A stretch of 36,664 bases of DNA from Lachnospiraceae bacterium. GTDB lineage: Bacteria > Bacillota > Clostridia > Lachnospirales > Lachnospiraceae. The notes beneath the pieces are model-generated. The model saw only the letters and a list, made by a program, of their open reading frames with translations. It was not told the DNA's origin and did not search any database. Location of the stretch: positions 1-36,664 of the forward strand of contig VSOB01000032.1 in assembly GCA_009774625.1 (NCBI GenBank), given 5' to 3'. The translations under genes were made by a program, and so were the position numbers. Below, piece by piece: positions 7,453-16,068 of the stretch (the stretch's first letter is position 1; every line of letters begins with the position of its first letter).

Positions 7453-7896
7453 CTATTCCCCGTCCGCTTGCGTCTGTTTTACTGCAAAGTTTTTCTTCAT
7501 CCGGACTACAGTCCCAGCTCCCGGCTCTGACTCCACCTCCAGGCTGTCCATAAAAGCCTCCATAAACGAAAATCCCATACCGGAACGGTCAAGTTCCGGC
7601 CTGGTCGTAAACAAAGGCTCCATCGCCTGCTCCACATTTGCAATCCCTTTTCCCTGATCCGATACTTCAATATGTAACAGTCCGTCCTCCAGGATACAGT
7701 GCATCCTCACCTTTCCCTGCATCCCGTCATATCCGTGAATGACCGCATTGGTCACTGCCTCAGATACAGCGGTCTTGACATCTGCCACCTCTTCTAAAGT
7801 AGGATTGATGGGGGTCACAAACGCCGCCACGGCCACCCTGGCAAAAGCCTCATTCACCGATATGGCATCAAATTCCAGTTTTATTTCATTATACAT
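7453..7896 (-). CDS. spoIIAB: Anti-sigma F factor SpoIIAB
   Basis: A 147-residue GHKL-type kinase and anti-sigma factor. It binds SigF and inhibits it, and phosphorylates SpoIIAA. The ATP-binding N-box is in AVSEAVTNAVIHGYDG (about 45-60), followed by VSDQGKGI and a G-box-like DRSGMGFSFMEAFMD. The opening MYNEIKLEFDAISVNEAFAR is typical of the family. It overlaps the end of spoIIAA by eight bases and is followed closely by sigF, so the three are one operon. Length is normal. Confidence 0.95.
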   Translation of the reverse strand: MYNEIKLEFDAISVNEAFARVAVAAFVTPINPTLEEVADVKTAVSEAVTNAVIHGYDGMQGKVRMHCILEDGLLHIEVSDQGKGIANVEQAMEPLFTTRPELDRSGMGFSFMEAFMDSLEVESEPGAGTVVRMKKNFAVKQTQADGE

Positions 7897-8212
7897 CCGT
7901 ATCCTCCTCTACTACATTCAGTACCTTTTTCAGTCCCGATACCCGTATGATCCGCTGAATCTGACTGTCTGCATTGACTGCATACACCCTGCCCCCAAAG
8001 CAGGCAATCTTTTTGTAACGCCCGATCACCACCCCCACACCGGAACTGTCCATAAACCGGGTATCCTCAAAATCAAATACAATGTGCTTTACCGGCTCCT
8101 GCAGTATATACTGATCTGCCGTCCGGCTCAAAGCCGCTGCCTGATGATGGTCGATCTCTTCCGGCATCCGTATCATCAGATAGTTTTCAATGATATGAAA
8201 TCTCTCTTCCAT
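7889..8212 (-). CDS. spoIIAA: Anti-sigma F factor antagonist SpoIIAA
   Basis: A 107-residue STAS-domain protein that frees SigF by binding SpoIIAB. The phosphorylatable serine lies in the family signature FMDSSGVGVVIGRYK. The start is the ATG at 8212, with AAAGGAG just upstream; the in-frame ORF extends further to 8443 but runs through a structured repeat and a terminator-like hairpin and is not protein-like (many Arg and Ala). It is the first gene of the spoIIA operon. The promoter, expected to be SigH-dependent, must lie in or near the repeat at 8287-8420 or in the 75 bp after it; I could not identify a convincing SigH match. Confidence 0.93.
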   Translation of the reverse strand: MEERFHIIENYLMIRMPEEIDHHQAAALSRTADQYILQEPVKHIVFDFEDTRFMDSSGVGVVIGRYKKIACFGGRVYAVNADSQIQRIIRVSGLKKVLNVVEEDTDV

Positions 8213-8286
8213 AAAGCTCCTTTCCCTCCCGCCACGCGGTCTGTTTTCTCGCAAAGCCCGGATACAGGCCCTTGCATCCCGAAACA

Positions 8287-8420
8287 TAAAAAAGAATCCT
8301 GCCCGCAGGATTCTCCGCCTGCGGCGGGGCGCTTCAGCGGCATGATCCTGCTCCGCCGCAGTGCGGTCATTGTTTCTTGTCATACAGGAGATATTGAGAA
8401 ATTTCCTGTATGACAAGAAA
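8287..8420 (-). repeat. Structured intergenic element, copy 1
   Basis: About 130 bp that recur at 31131-31261. On the minus strand it opens with a perfect 17-bp inverted repeat (8404-8420 with 8373-8389, core CATACAGGA), continues with a shared segment containing CGCACTGCGGC and GCGCCCCGCCGCAGGCGG, and ends with a hairpin (AGAATCCTGC at 8293-8302, GCAGGATTCT at 8305-8314) followed, in minus-strand order, by TTTTTTATG. The last part resembles a terminator or attenuator. It lies between the terminator of the TPR gene and spoIIAA. It could be a small RNA, a leader attenuator or a MITE-like repeat. Confidence 0.7.
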
Positions 8421-8448
8421 GGACATGGCTTCCCTACTGCCATGTCCT
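8420..8448 (-). terminator. Hairpin terminator of the TPR gene
   Basis: A 10-bp perfect stem (AGGACATGGC, GCCATGTCCT) with a nine-base loop lies 16 bp after the TPR gene stop codon, followed on the minus strand by TTTCTTGT. It directly abuts the structured repeat copy 1. Confidence 0.6.
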
Positions 8449-8464
8449 CTTTGGTATCCCTGTT

Positions 8465-9886
8465 TTACTCTATGCCTTCGTTCAATTCCTTTAAAAAGTT
8501 CTGCGACCTTCTGGCCCGTTCGGTTCCCGGAAACTTTTCCACTACCTGGGTATAAGCCTGAATGGCTTCTTCCCTGTTGTCATTCTGGCGGTAAGCATTG
8601 CCCAGATTATAAAGAATATCTCCATTCTCCGGATCATACTCTGCCGCTTTCTCCAGATCCTCTATGGCTTCTTCAAACATTTCCTTCTGATAAGCGTCCA
8701 TACCCGACTTATAGTAAGAAGCCGCTACAGAAGGACCAGCCTCTGTCAGCAATATCCTGTACAGAGACCGGAAATGTTCCGATTCTACCTGTTCGGCTGC
8801 CTGAGCATCAATTTTCTCCAATGCCTGCCCGACTCTTTCGGTATTTTCCGGACTTTCCATATATACGCTTACAGCATTCAGCAGTCCGTCCACGACCTCC
8901 ATTTTACCGTCATTTCCTGCATAATCGTTCACTTCCTGCTCCAACTGTTCATTTTCTTCCCGAATCTGTCTGAGCTCCTGCTCCAGCTCTTCGATGGTAC
9001 TGGTCTTTTTATCCGACTGTTCACTGACGATACGCAGCTCTTCCTGCGCCGCATTGGTATCCGCATCCTCCTTTGCAGGCAGGATCAGAAAACATGCTGC
9101 CGCGACACCGATGATGATTCCGATTCCGATGTTCAAAGCAACGGAAACGCCCTTGCTGTCCCGGTGATTGATCGGCTGTATAATTGTCTCATTCCCGCTC
9201 TGGTACTTGATGGTGTCCTCGGCAATCTTTTTTTTCCTGGTGGTTCCTTTGGCCTTTGCACTGTCCGCTTTTTCCAGCATCTTATCCACTTCTTTGCGGT
9301 ATCTGCGGGTCGTGGTATTGCCTGTGTCAATCCTGCTGCATTTATCCAGTTCCTTTCCCGCCTTTTCCCATTCTTCCGCTTTCATATACAAAAGCGCCAG
9401 AAGCTGATGGGCCCTGACATATTTGGGATTCAGGGAAAGTACTTTTTTTAACTGGATCACCGCCAGATCCAAACTGTCCTGCTGACAGTAGCCCAGAGCC
9501 AGATTGTATTTCTTGATCGTCTGGTTGATGGTATCCAGACGGCTGGGATTCTGCTGGATCATATCAATGTAATCATCTGCAATGTTCTTTTTGGAACGCA
9601 GATTCTTACTGATCACCCACTCACTCAGCCCCTTGACCACTTCGCCCATCTCATAATAGACAAGTCCCAGCAGATTTCTGGCCTGCACATTGTTTTTATT
9701 AAATTTAAGGCTTTGACGCAAACTGGTAACCGCACCGGACAAATCCCGTACATTCGCTTTCTCCAATCCTTCATTATAGAAAAAATTAGAGGTATACATA
9801 ATTCTCTTATAAAGAGCCACATCCGCTCCGCAGCCCGTACAGAAATCCTTTTCCGATAACTGGCAACCGCAATTATAACATCTCAT
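8465..9886 (-). CDS. Zinc-ribbon, TPR-repeat membrane protein
   Basis: A 473-residue protein. It opens with a zinc ribbon, CYNCGCQLSEKDFCTGCGAD (two Cys-x2-Cys pairs), followed by TPR-like helices (about 30-200), a Lys-rich stretch (TTRKKKIAED), a single membrane span (about 248-270, VALNIGIGIIIGVAAACFLIL), a coiled coil (about 285-325, rich in Glu and Gln), and C-terminal TPRs (about 395-465) including DILYNLGNAYRQNDNREEAIQAYTQV. Such proteins are usually scaffolds; no reaction can be assigned. It follows the 49-residue small gene and folC and ends at a hairpin. The zinc ribbon and first TPR block would be on the cytoplasmic side if the single span exports the C-terminus; this topology is inferred. 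Confidence 0.85.
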   Translation of the reverse strand: MRCYNCGCQLSEKDFCTGCGADVALYKRIMYTSNFFYNEGLEKANVRDLSGAVTSLRQSLKFNKNNVQARNLLGLVYYEMGEVVKGLSEWVISKNLRSKKNIADDYIDMIQQNPSRLDTINQTIKKYNLALGYCQQDSLDLAVIQLKKVLSLNPKYVRAHQLLALLYMKAEEWEKAGKELDKCSRIDTGNTTTRRYRKEVDKMLEKADSAKAKGTTRKKKIAEDTIKYQSGNETIIQPINHRDSKGVSVALNIGIGIIIGVAAACFLILPAKEDADTNAAQEELRIVSEQSDKKTSTIEELEQELRQIREENEQLEQEVNDYAGNDGKMEVVDGLLNAVSVYMESPENTERVGQALEKIDAQAAEQVESEHFRSLYRILLTEAGPSVAASYYKSGMDAYQKEMFEEAIEDLEKAAEYDPENGDILYNLGNAYRQNDNREEAIQAYTQVVEKFPGTERARRSQNFLKELNEGIE

Positions 9887-9901
9887 CCGGTACCTCTATT
9901 C

Positions 9902-10051
9902 CTATTCCAACGCTTCTTCTTTTACTTCCTTCATCATGCCGATCAGTACATCCGCCACATCCGTAAGATCCTGATTGTAAATGGCATCCTCCGCATCCTC
10001 CACTTCCAGACTGGGATGAAATTTTTTCAGTTCTTCTTCAAAATTTATCAT
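9902..10051 (-). CDS. Small acidic protein of 49 residues, unknown
   Basis: A short ORF fills the gap between folC and the TPR gene. It begins MINFEEELKKFHPSLEVEDA and ends KEVKEEALE; about a third of its residues are acidic. A GAAGGA ribosome site lies six bases before the ATG at 10051, and another ATG at 10057 overlaps the folC stop (ATGA). The TPR gene ATG follows its stop by 15 bases. Close packing with both neighbours and a clear ribosome site support expression. I do not recognise a family; it may be a partner of the TPR protein. Confidence 0.7.
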   Translation of the reverse strand: MINFEEELKKFHPSLEVEDAEDAIYNQDLTDVADVLIGMMKEVKEEALE

Positions 10052-10053
10052 AC

Positions 10054-11358
10054 TCATTCCTTCTTTAAAAGCCCCTTTATCTCACCTGCAAGATAAAGAG
10101 AACCTGCTATATACAGGATGTCCTCCGGCTGCTTTGTCTGCAATAGCGTCCCCCATGCACTGCCCGTATCTGCAAAGCCATCCACTGTGCCGGCCCCTGC
10201 CACACGAAACGCCGCCTCCAGAATATCCCTGGAAATGCCTCTTTTATTTTCAATCTCTGTTACATAAATTCTGTGAAACAAACCGGAATCTGCCAAACGA
10301 TGGATCATCTCCCCATATTGCTTCTCCTGTACCGCAGAAAAAAGCAGGAAGCGTCTGCCTGTGCAGCCATCCCGCTCTGCCGCCTCCAGAAATGCCCTGA
10401 TTCCGTCCACATTATGTGCACCGTCTATATACACACCCTGTGCAATCTCTTCCATCCTGCCTTCCCAACGGGCCTCTTTCATCCCTTCGGTCAGAGCAGA
10501 TTTGTCCACAGGCAGACACTCTGACAGCACATCCAGCGCTCGCAGCGCAAGCGCCGCATTTTCTGCCTGATAAGGTGCACATGTGGTAAGCAGGCACCTA
10601 ATATATCCATAATAACGAGTCTCAAACGAAAAATCAATGAAATTTTTATGAAACTCAAAATTTCGTATGTCCTGTTTCGACACAAAAAACGCCGGACAGG
10701 AAAGTTTTTCTGCCGTCCGTGCCAGGACGCGACAAGCCTCTTCCCCGGAATCAGCCGCCACAACAGGTACACTTTTTTGCAGGATTCCTGCTTTTTCACC
10801 GGCAATTTCCGCGATCGTGCTGCCCAGATATTCCATATGATCCAGTCCCAGCCGGGTAATGATACACAAATCCTTTCTGCTGACAGAATTTGTCGCATCC
10901 AGCCGGCCTCCCAGCCCCGTTTCCAGCACAATCACCTGCACCTTCTCCTGTTCAAAATACACCATCGCCATAAAGAACAGCATTTCAAAAAAAGACGGAT
11001 GATATGCAGACGCACTTCCGGCAAAGCCTTTCAGCCGATTCCTGACCGTTTCCAGACAGTTCACAAACGCTTCCTTTGTGATGATCTCACCATTGATCCG
11101 AAACCGCTCCCGCATGGTAATCAGATGGGGCGAAGTAAACATACCCACCCGGTACCCTCCCCGTTTCAGAACAGACGACAAATAGGCACAAACGGAACCC
11201 TTTCCGTTTGTGCCTGCAATATGAATGATCCTCTTCTCTTTACCGGGTTCACCCAGCCGCCGGAGAAACCGCTTCGTATCCTCCGGTACATTTTTCTTTT
11301 TAAATTTCGGAATGTCCAGAAGCCAGGCTTCTGCCTCTTCGTATTCCATATCTGTCAC
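10054..11358 (-). CDS. folC: Folylpolyglutamate synthase / dihydrofolate synthase
   Basis: A Mur-ligase family enzyme of 434 residues that adds glutamate to (dihydro)folates using ATP. The P-loop is IAGTNGKGSVCAYLSS (about 47-62), followed by FTSPHLITMRERFRING, which is the omega-loop and folate-site region of FolC, and ETGLGGRLDATN around 145. Later YIDGAHNVDGIRAF marks the C-terminal ligase domain. The GTG at 11358 overlaps the stop of the upstream DUF342 gene; the ATG three codons later (11349) is an equally good start. Whether it makes both reactions or only the polyglutamate extension cannot be read. Confidence 0.93.
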   Translation of the reverse strand: MTDMEYEEAEAWLLDIPKFKKKNVPEDTKRFLRRLGEPGKEKRIIHIAGTNGKGSVCAYLSSVLKRGGYRVGMFTSPHLITMRERFRINGEIITKEAFVNCLETVRNRLKGFAGSASAYHPSFFEMLFFMAMVYFEQEKVQVIVLETGLGGRLDATNSVSRKDLCIITRLGLDHMEYLGSTIAEIAGEKAGILQKSVPVVAADSGEEACRVLARTAEKLSCPAFFVSKQDIRNFEFHKNFIDFSFETRYYGYIRCLLTTCAPYQAENAALALRALDVLSECLPVDKSALTEGMKEARWEGRMEEIAQGVYIDGAHNVDGIRAFLEAAERDGCTGRRFLLFSAVQEKQYGEMIHRLADSGLFHRIYVTEIENKRGISRDILEAAFRVAGAGTVDGFADTGSAWGTLLQTKQPEDILYIAGSLYLAGEIKGLLKKE

Positions 11359-12815
11359 TCTTCCTCAAGGATACCCTGAAACGGCTCCGATACGATTTCT
11401 CCCGATACACTGCGGTAAGTGGCATACTGCATCTCTCCTGTCACCTGTTTGCTGAATCCCATAATCTCCAGGATCACCCCTCTGTATGTACACCCTTCCG
11501 CATGAATCTTGGCGCCTCTTCCCTTATTCATCAGTTCCTCACAACGCTCTGTCTCTATCTTGATATCATCCAACTGTTTGAAATACTCATCCTTTTTACT
11601 GTTCAGTACCAGCAGTGTTTTACTGCCGCTTTCTGTCTTGAACTGCTTCTGCTTAATCAGCATTTCCATCCGTTCCACAATATCCGCCAGTTTTTCCTTG
11701 ACCTCTTTTTCCTGTTCCACGCATTTGGCATATTTATCATAGGTTTCCTGCTCATAGCCGGCATAAATCACTGTCCGCACTTCCGCCACATTTCCCAGAT
11801 TGTACGCACTGATCTCCTGCAGTGCAAAAGTCTTGCCGCCGATGATACTTCCCTTTTTGCCGTTGACCTTGATCCGGCTGCCTGCCCTTACATTGGCATT
11901 CAGAATATAATTGGCCTCAATATTTCCATCCGCAGTGACATCGCACTGCTCAATAAAGTTGGCAAAAATGCTGCCTCTGGAACGTATCTTACCTTTCAGA
12001 TTACCCTGGACCCCACGTTTGAGTACAATATCTCCGCCGGCAAAAAGCTCGGCGCTCTCCACCGTACCTTCTATCACCAGATTCCGTCCGGCACGAATCA
12101 CCACGCCTGCGCCCACACTGCCGCCGATGGTTACATCGCCGAAAAATTCAATTCTTCCTGTACTCAGATCCACATCCCCTGGTATCTCATGTACGGTACG
12201 GATATCTATACTGCCGTTTTTCAGCTCGATCTTACCTGCGGTTTTGGCAAAATACATATTGTCACGCCGCTCAATGCTCAGCCCACGCAGCGGCTGCAGC
12301 TCTTTGACCAGTTTACATTTCAGCACCATACCCCGCACGGTATAACCGTCCTCCCCGGCCGACGCAGGATGGTATACGGCAAGCGCATCTCCCGCTTTAA
12401 CGCTCTGGAGCATACTCATGCTGTTATAATCCACAGAACCATCCTCCCGGATCACAGGCCCCTTCTTGATATCGTCCGGAGTAAAAAAATATTCATAGCA
12501 GCCGTCAGTTCCCTCTGCCACTTCTTTTCCTTTTGCCACCAGTATTTCACGCTGGTACACGCCTTTTTTTGCCATAGCAACCAGACGTGGCATTATAAAT
12601 CCCGTTGTCACACCTTCTGCCCGAAGCATATTCAGAAGTTCGTCCGTTTTATAGTGTCCTTTTTCCTCAGAAGGTTCCGCCAGATACAACCAGGCTTCCA
12701 TCTGGTCCTTTGATACACGGACACGGGACTGCTCTTGAACTCTGCTTCCATGTAAAAATCTCTTCTTCAGTTCCCCAAGTTGTTCCCTGGTTAGTGTTAA
12801 GATTTCTTCATCCAT
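11355..12815 (-). CDS. FapA family (DUF342) polymer-like protein
   Basis: A 486-residue DUF342/FapA family protein. The N-terminal domain (about 50-170) contains YEYFFTPDDIKKGPVIREDGSVDYNSM, the middle (about 170-340) is a right-handed beta-helix with repeats such as VTIGGSVGAGVVIRAGRNLVIEGTVESAELFAGGDIVL, and the C-terminal third has a coiled coil (about 365-440, VEQEKEVKEKLADIVERMEML). The name FapA (flagellar assembly protein A) is historical, and many relatives occur in non-flagellated species; related beta-helix proteins form polymers. AAGGA lies eight bases before the ATG. It is the first gene of the folC-TPR transcript. Exact function is unknown. Confidence 0.88.
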   Translation of the reverse strand: MDEEILTLTREQLGELKKRFLHGSRVQEQSRVRVSKDQMEAWLYLAEPSEEKGHYKTDELLNMLRAEGVTTGFIMPRLVAMAKKGVYQREILVAKGKEVAEGTDGCYEYFFTPDDIKKGPVIREDGSVDYNSMSMLQSVKAGDALAVYHPASAGEDGYTVRGMVLKCKLVKELQPLRGLSIERRDNMYFAKTAGKIELKNGSIDIRTVHEIPGDVDLSTGRIEFFGDVTIGGSVGAGVVIRAGRNLVIEGTVESAELFAGGDIVLKRGVQGNLKGKIRSRGSIFANFIEQCDVTADGNIEANYILNANVRAGSRIKVNGKKGSIIGGKTFALQEISAYNLGNVAEVRTVIYAGYEQETYDKYAKCVEQEKEVKEKLADIVERMEMLIKQKQFKTESGSKTLLVLNSKKDEYFKQLDDIKIETERCEELMNKGRGAKIHAEGCTYRGVILEIMGFSKQVTGEMQYATYRSVSGEIVSEPFQGILEEE

Positions 12816-12992
12816 GAAATCATTCCTTCATTCCACCGTGTCGTTCAATTATTATGTGTTACGTTTTCCTATACTATGTCTGGAAGAGGCAATTGCTTGC
12901 AGCTCCGGCCGCGCCGGCTTCTTTGACTTCCCGCTTCGCCGCCGTGCTCCGCTCATGAGCTTTGCTCTTTCGCTCACGGGCTTCGCCCTATG

Positions 12993-13047
12993 AAATCATC
13001 TTCTCATGATCCCGTCTGCTTGCAGCCGGATCATGAGAGGATGATTT
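12993..13047. repeat. Long imperfect hairpin in the valS-fapA gap
   Basis: The 265-bp gap 12816-13080 has no gene. It holds a 20-bp inverted repeat (12993-13012 with 13028-13047, core TCATGATCC/GGATCATGA) with one mismatch, and next to it at 12895-12990 a GC-rich stretch with short palindromes (GCTCATGAGC, GCCGCGCCGGC). The hairpin lies just after the valS stop codon and could end that transcript, though its T-run is weak. The GC-rich part looks like a dispersed repeat, but no second copy is in this window. Confidence 0.5.
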
Positions 13048-13080
13048 CGCACGGCTCATGCCTCCTGTATATAGTATCTC

Positions 13081-15744
13081 TTATTTTTGCAATTGTTGCA
13101 AGCGATTTTCGACCTGTTCCATCATCTTGGTATATTTTTTCTGTTTTTCCTGCTCTTCTGCTATTTTGGTGGCAGGCGCTTTGGAGAGGAATCTCTCGTT
13201 GGTAAGCATTTGTCCACTGCGGGCGAGTTCTCCGGTCAGGCGTGTCTTTTCTTTTTCCAGGCGTTCGATCTCCTGCCGGATGTCCACCAGGTCGGCAAAT
13301 GGGAGGTATACAGAAGCATCTGCCAGAAGAACCGACACTGCATCGTCTGCTATGCCTGTTTTGTCGCTCTGTACGGTTACCTGGGAAGCATATGCCAGTG
13401 AGGCAAAAAACAGGCTCCCCTCCGTAAAGGTGTCCCGCACTTCTTCGTTGGCGCTGACAATGTATACGGCAGCTTTTCTGCCGGGTGATACGTTCATTTC
13501 CGCACGTACATTGCGGATGCCCCGAACTGCCTCTTTGATGATCTCGATGGCCGCCTCTTCTCTGGCAAAGTTCCATTCTTCTTTGTATACAGGCCAGGAG
13601 GAAATCATGATGGACTCTTCTTCTTCCTGCAGGCTGCAGAAAATTTCCTCCGTTATAAACGGCATGTAAGGATGAAGGAGCTTCAGGGCCTGCAGCAGAA
13701 CTGTGCGCAGCGTCCACAGGGCCGCATCCCGGCTGTCGATGTTGTCCTTCGCAAAAAGTCTGGGTTTCACCATCTCAATATACCAGTCGCAAAACTCATC
13801 CCATATAAAATCATATACCTTCTGCACGGCAATCCCCAGCTCATACCGCTCCATATTGTCAGTGGCTTCTCTGATCAGGGTATTTAACCGGGACAGGATC
13901 CACTGATCTGCCGGTTCCAGCCGTCCGGGCTGTTCTCTGTCCGCTTTGCCGCCCTCTGTATGCATCATAATAAAGCGGGCCGCATTCCATACCTTATTGG
14001 CGAAATTGCGGTTGGCCTCTACTCTTTCGTAGTAAAACCGCATATCATTGCCGGGCGCATTTCCTGTTATCAGGGTAAGGCGCAGCGCATCTGCGCCGTA
14101 TTGTTCGATAATTTCCAGCGGGTCAATGCCGTTGCCCAGGGATTTGGACATTTTCCGTCCCTGGGAATCCCGGATCAGGCCGTGGAAAAGCACTGTCTTA
14201 AAGGGCTTGTCTTTCATTTGTTCATAGCCCGAAAAAATCATACGGATGACCCAGAAAAAAATAATATCATATCCGGTTACAAGCACATCAGTGGGATAAA
14301 AATACGCAAGATCCTCCGTCTGATCCGGCCAGCCCAGTGTGGAAAAAGGCCAGAGAGCCGAAGAAAACCAGGTATCCAGTGTATCCTCATCCTGCGTCAG
14401 ATGGGTGCAGCCGCACTTGGGACACTCTGCGGGTGCCTTTCTCGCCACCGTGATCTCCCCGCACTGTTTGCAGTAATAGGCCGGAATCCGATGTCCCCAC
14501 CAAAGCTGTCTGGAAATACACCAGTCCCGGATGTTGTCTGTCCAGTTAAAATAGAGCTTCTCCATGCGTTCCGGAACCAGATCAACTTCCCCATTCTTTA
14601 CCGCCTCCACCGCAGGCTTTATCAGTTCGTCCATTTTGACAAACCACTGTTTTTTCACCATCGGTTCGATGGTCGTCTGACATCTGTCATGGGTGCCCAC
14701 ATTATGTGAATACTCCTTGATCCGAACCAGCAGGCCCATCTGTTCCAGTTCCTTTACGATCTGCTTTCTCGCTTCATAACGGTCAAGCCCCTGGAACTTT
14801 CCGCCGTTTTCATTGATGGTAGCGTCATCGTTCAGAATATTGACCTCCGGCAGATGATGCCGCCTGCCCACCTCAAAGTCATTGGGATCATGGGCCGGCG
14901 TGATCTTTACCACGCCCGTACCGAATTCCATATCCACATAGGCATCTCCTACAACAGGAATTTCTCTGTTCACAATCGGCAGCATAACCTTTCTGCCGAT
15001 CAGGGCTTTGTATCGTTCATCCTCCGGATTGACTGCCACACCGGTATCCCCCAGCATAGTCTCCGGACGGGTGGTGGCAAACTCTAAAAATTCCGTGGCG
15101 CTCACACTGCCGTCCTCCGCAATCAGCGGATATTTGATATGCCAGAAATGTCCTGCCTGCTCTTCATATTCCACCTCTGCATCGGAAATCGACGTATTGC
15201 ACACCGGGCACCAGTTGATGATACGGCTCCCCTTATAGATCCAGCCTTTTTCATGCATCCGGCAGAATACTTCAGTCACCGCACGGCTGCAGCCCTCATC
15301 CATCGTAAACCGTTCCCGGTCCCAGTCACAGGAAGAGCCCAGCTTCTTTAACTGATTTACGATCCGTCCGCCGTATTCCCGCTTCCAGTCCCAAGCTCTT
15401 TCCAAAAACCCCTCTCTGCCAAGCGCCTGCTTGTCAAGCCCTTCTTCTTTCAGCTTTTCGGTTATTTTCACTTCCGTGGCAATGCTGGCATGATCGGTCC
15501 CCGGCTGCCACAGCGCATTATAGCCCTGCATACGTTTAAACCGGATCAGAATGTCCTGCATTGTCTCATCCAGAGCATGCCCCATATGAAGCTGCCCGGT
15601 AATATTCGGAGGCGGAATCACAATCGTAAAGGGCTTTTTGCTCCGGTCCACTTCGGCATGAAAATACTTCTTTTCCATCCACTTCCGATATAATCTGTCC
15701 TCTATGCCTTTAGGGTCATAGGTTTTGGCAAGTTCTTTCTGCAT
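13081..15744 (-). CDS. valS: Valine--tRNA ligase
   Basis: An 887-residue class I aminoacyl-tRNA synthetase. The HIGH-type motif is HMGH at about 53-56 within PPNITGQLHMGHALDETMQD, and KMSKS lies in GRKMSKSLGNGIDPLEI about two thirds through. The editing domain (TTRPETMLGDTGVAVNPED) and the C-terminal coiled-coil arm (about 820-887) typical of ValRS are present. The start at ATG 15744 has AAAGGAG seven bases upstream; a longer in-frame ORF runs into the T-box leader. Transcription is controlled by the T-box described upstream. Confidence 0.97.
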   Translation of the reverse strand: MQKELAKTYDPKGIEDRLYRKWMEKKYFHAEVDRSKKPFTIVIPPPNITGQLHMGHALDETMQDILIRFKRMQGYNALWQPGTDHASIATEVKITEKLKEEGLDKQALGREGFLERAWDWKREYGGRIVNQLKKLGSSCDWDRERFTMDEGCSRAVTEVFCRMHEKGWIYKGSRIINWCPVCNTSISDAEVEYEEQAGHFWHIKYPLIAEDGSVSATEFLEFATTRPETMLGDTGVAVNPEDERYKALIGRKVMLPIVNREIPVVGDAYVDMEFGTGVVKITPAHDPNDFEVGRRHHLPEVNILNDDATINENGGKFQGLDRYEARKQIVKELEQMGLLVRIKEYSHNVGTHDRCQTTIEPMVKKQWFVKMDELIKPAVEAVKNGEVDLVPERMEKLYFNWTDNIRDWCISRQLWWGHRIPAYYCKQCGEITVARKAPAECPKCGCTHLTQDEDTLDTWFSSALWPFSTLGWPDQTEDLAYFYPTDVLVTGYDIIFFWVIRMIFSGYEQMKDKPFKTVLFHGLIRDSQGRKMSKSLGNGIDPLEIIEQYGADALRLTLITGNAPGNDMRFYYERVEANRNFANKVWNAARFIMMHTEGGKADREQPGRLEPADQWILSRLNTLIREATDNMERYELGIAVQKVYDFIWDEFCDWYIEMVKPRLFAKDNIDSRDAALWTLRTVLLQALKLLHPYMPFITEEIFCSLQEEEESIMISSWPVYKEEWNFAREEAAIEIIKEAVRGIRNVRAEMNVSPGRKAAVYIVSANEEVRDTFTEGSLFFASLAYASQVTVQSDKTGIADDAVSVLLADASVYLPFADLVDIRQEIERLEKEKTRLTGELARSGQMLTNERFLSKAPATKIAEEQEKQKKYTKMMEQVENRLQQLQK

Positions 15745-15800
15745 GAAATATCTCCTTTGATAAACAGGCAAAGGCGCACTCCGCAATCTTTCTCCTGTCA

Positions 15801-16020
15801 TGAAAATACCCTTTATCAATCCGGATTGATAAAGGGCAAATGTCCACGGTACCAGTTTTTTTATCACTTATTCTCCATAAGCGAAAATGAGACATAAACC
15901 CCTGCTGTCTGTCAGCTCATGAACAGCACTTTTATGAACAGGGACTATCACCTACTCCTCTTCGTCATGACCTTTCACTTTATCTGTACAAATACATCCC
16001 ATATGATAAAGAAATTATTA
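15801..16020 (-). promoter_or_regulatory. T-box riboswitch leader of valS
   Basis: The leader upstream of valS has T-box features on the minus strand: a stem I segment with GACGAAGAGGAGTAGG (15951-15966), the T-box core CTGGTACCGTGG (TGGTACC at 15848-15854), and a terminator with a 12-bp stem (15809-15820 with 15825-15836, loop CCGG) followed by TATTTTC. The UGGU in the T-box would pair with an ACCA tRNA end, as expected for tRNA-Val. Uncharged tRNA-Val would favour the antiterminator and raise valS expression. The specifier codon is probably GUC but was not folded. Confidence 0.85.
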
Positions 16021-16026
16021 TTAACA

Positions 16027-16055
16027 ATAATAGTGATTGGAAACGGATTTGTCAA
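16027..16055 (-). promoter_or_regulatory. valS promoter (SigA type)
   Basis: TTGACA (16050-16055) and TATTAT (16027-16032) separated by exactly 17 bp on the minus strand. Transcription would begin near 16020, at the 5' end of the T-box leader. It lies just after the XRE gene stop codon. Confidence 0.75.
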
Positions 16056-16068
16056 GACGGAATATTTC

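Noticed and set aside
8213..8443. N-terminal extension of SpoIIAA
   Set aside because: It runs through the structured repeat and a terminator-like hairpin, is rich in Arg and Ala, and the ATG at 8212 has a good ribosome site and matches the family length.
11502..12713. Long plus-strand ORF opposite the DUF342 gene
   Set aside because: It is a shadow of the well-supported DUF342 gene; the translation is rich in His, Phe and Leu without family features.
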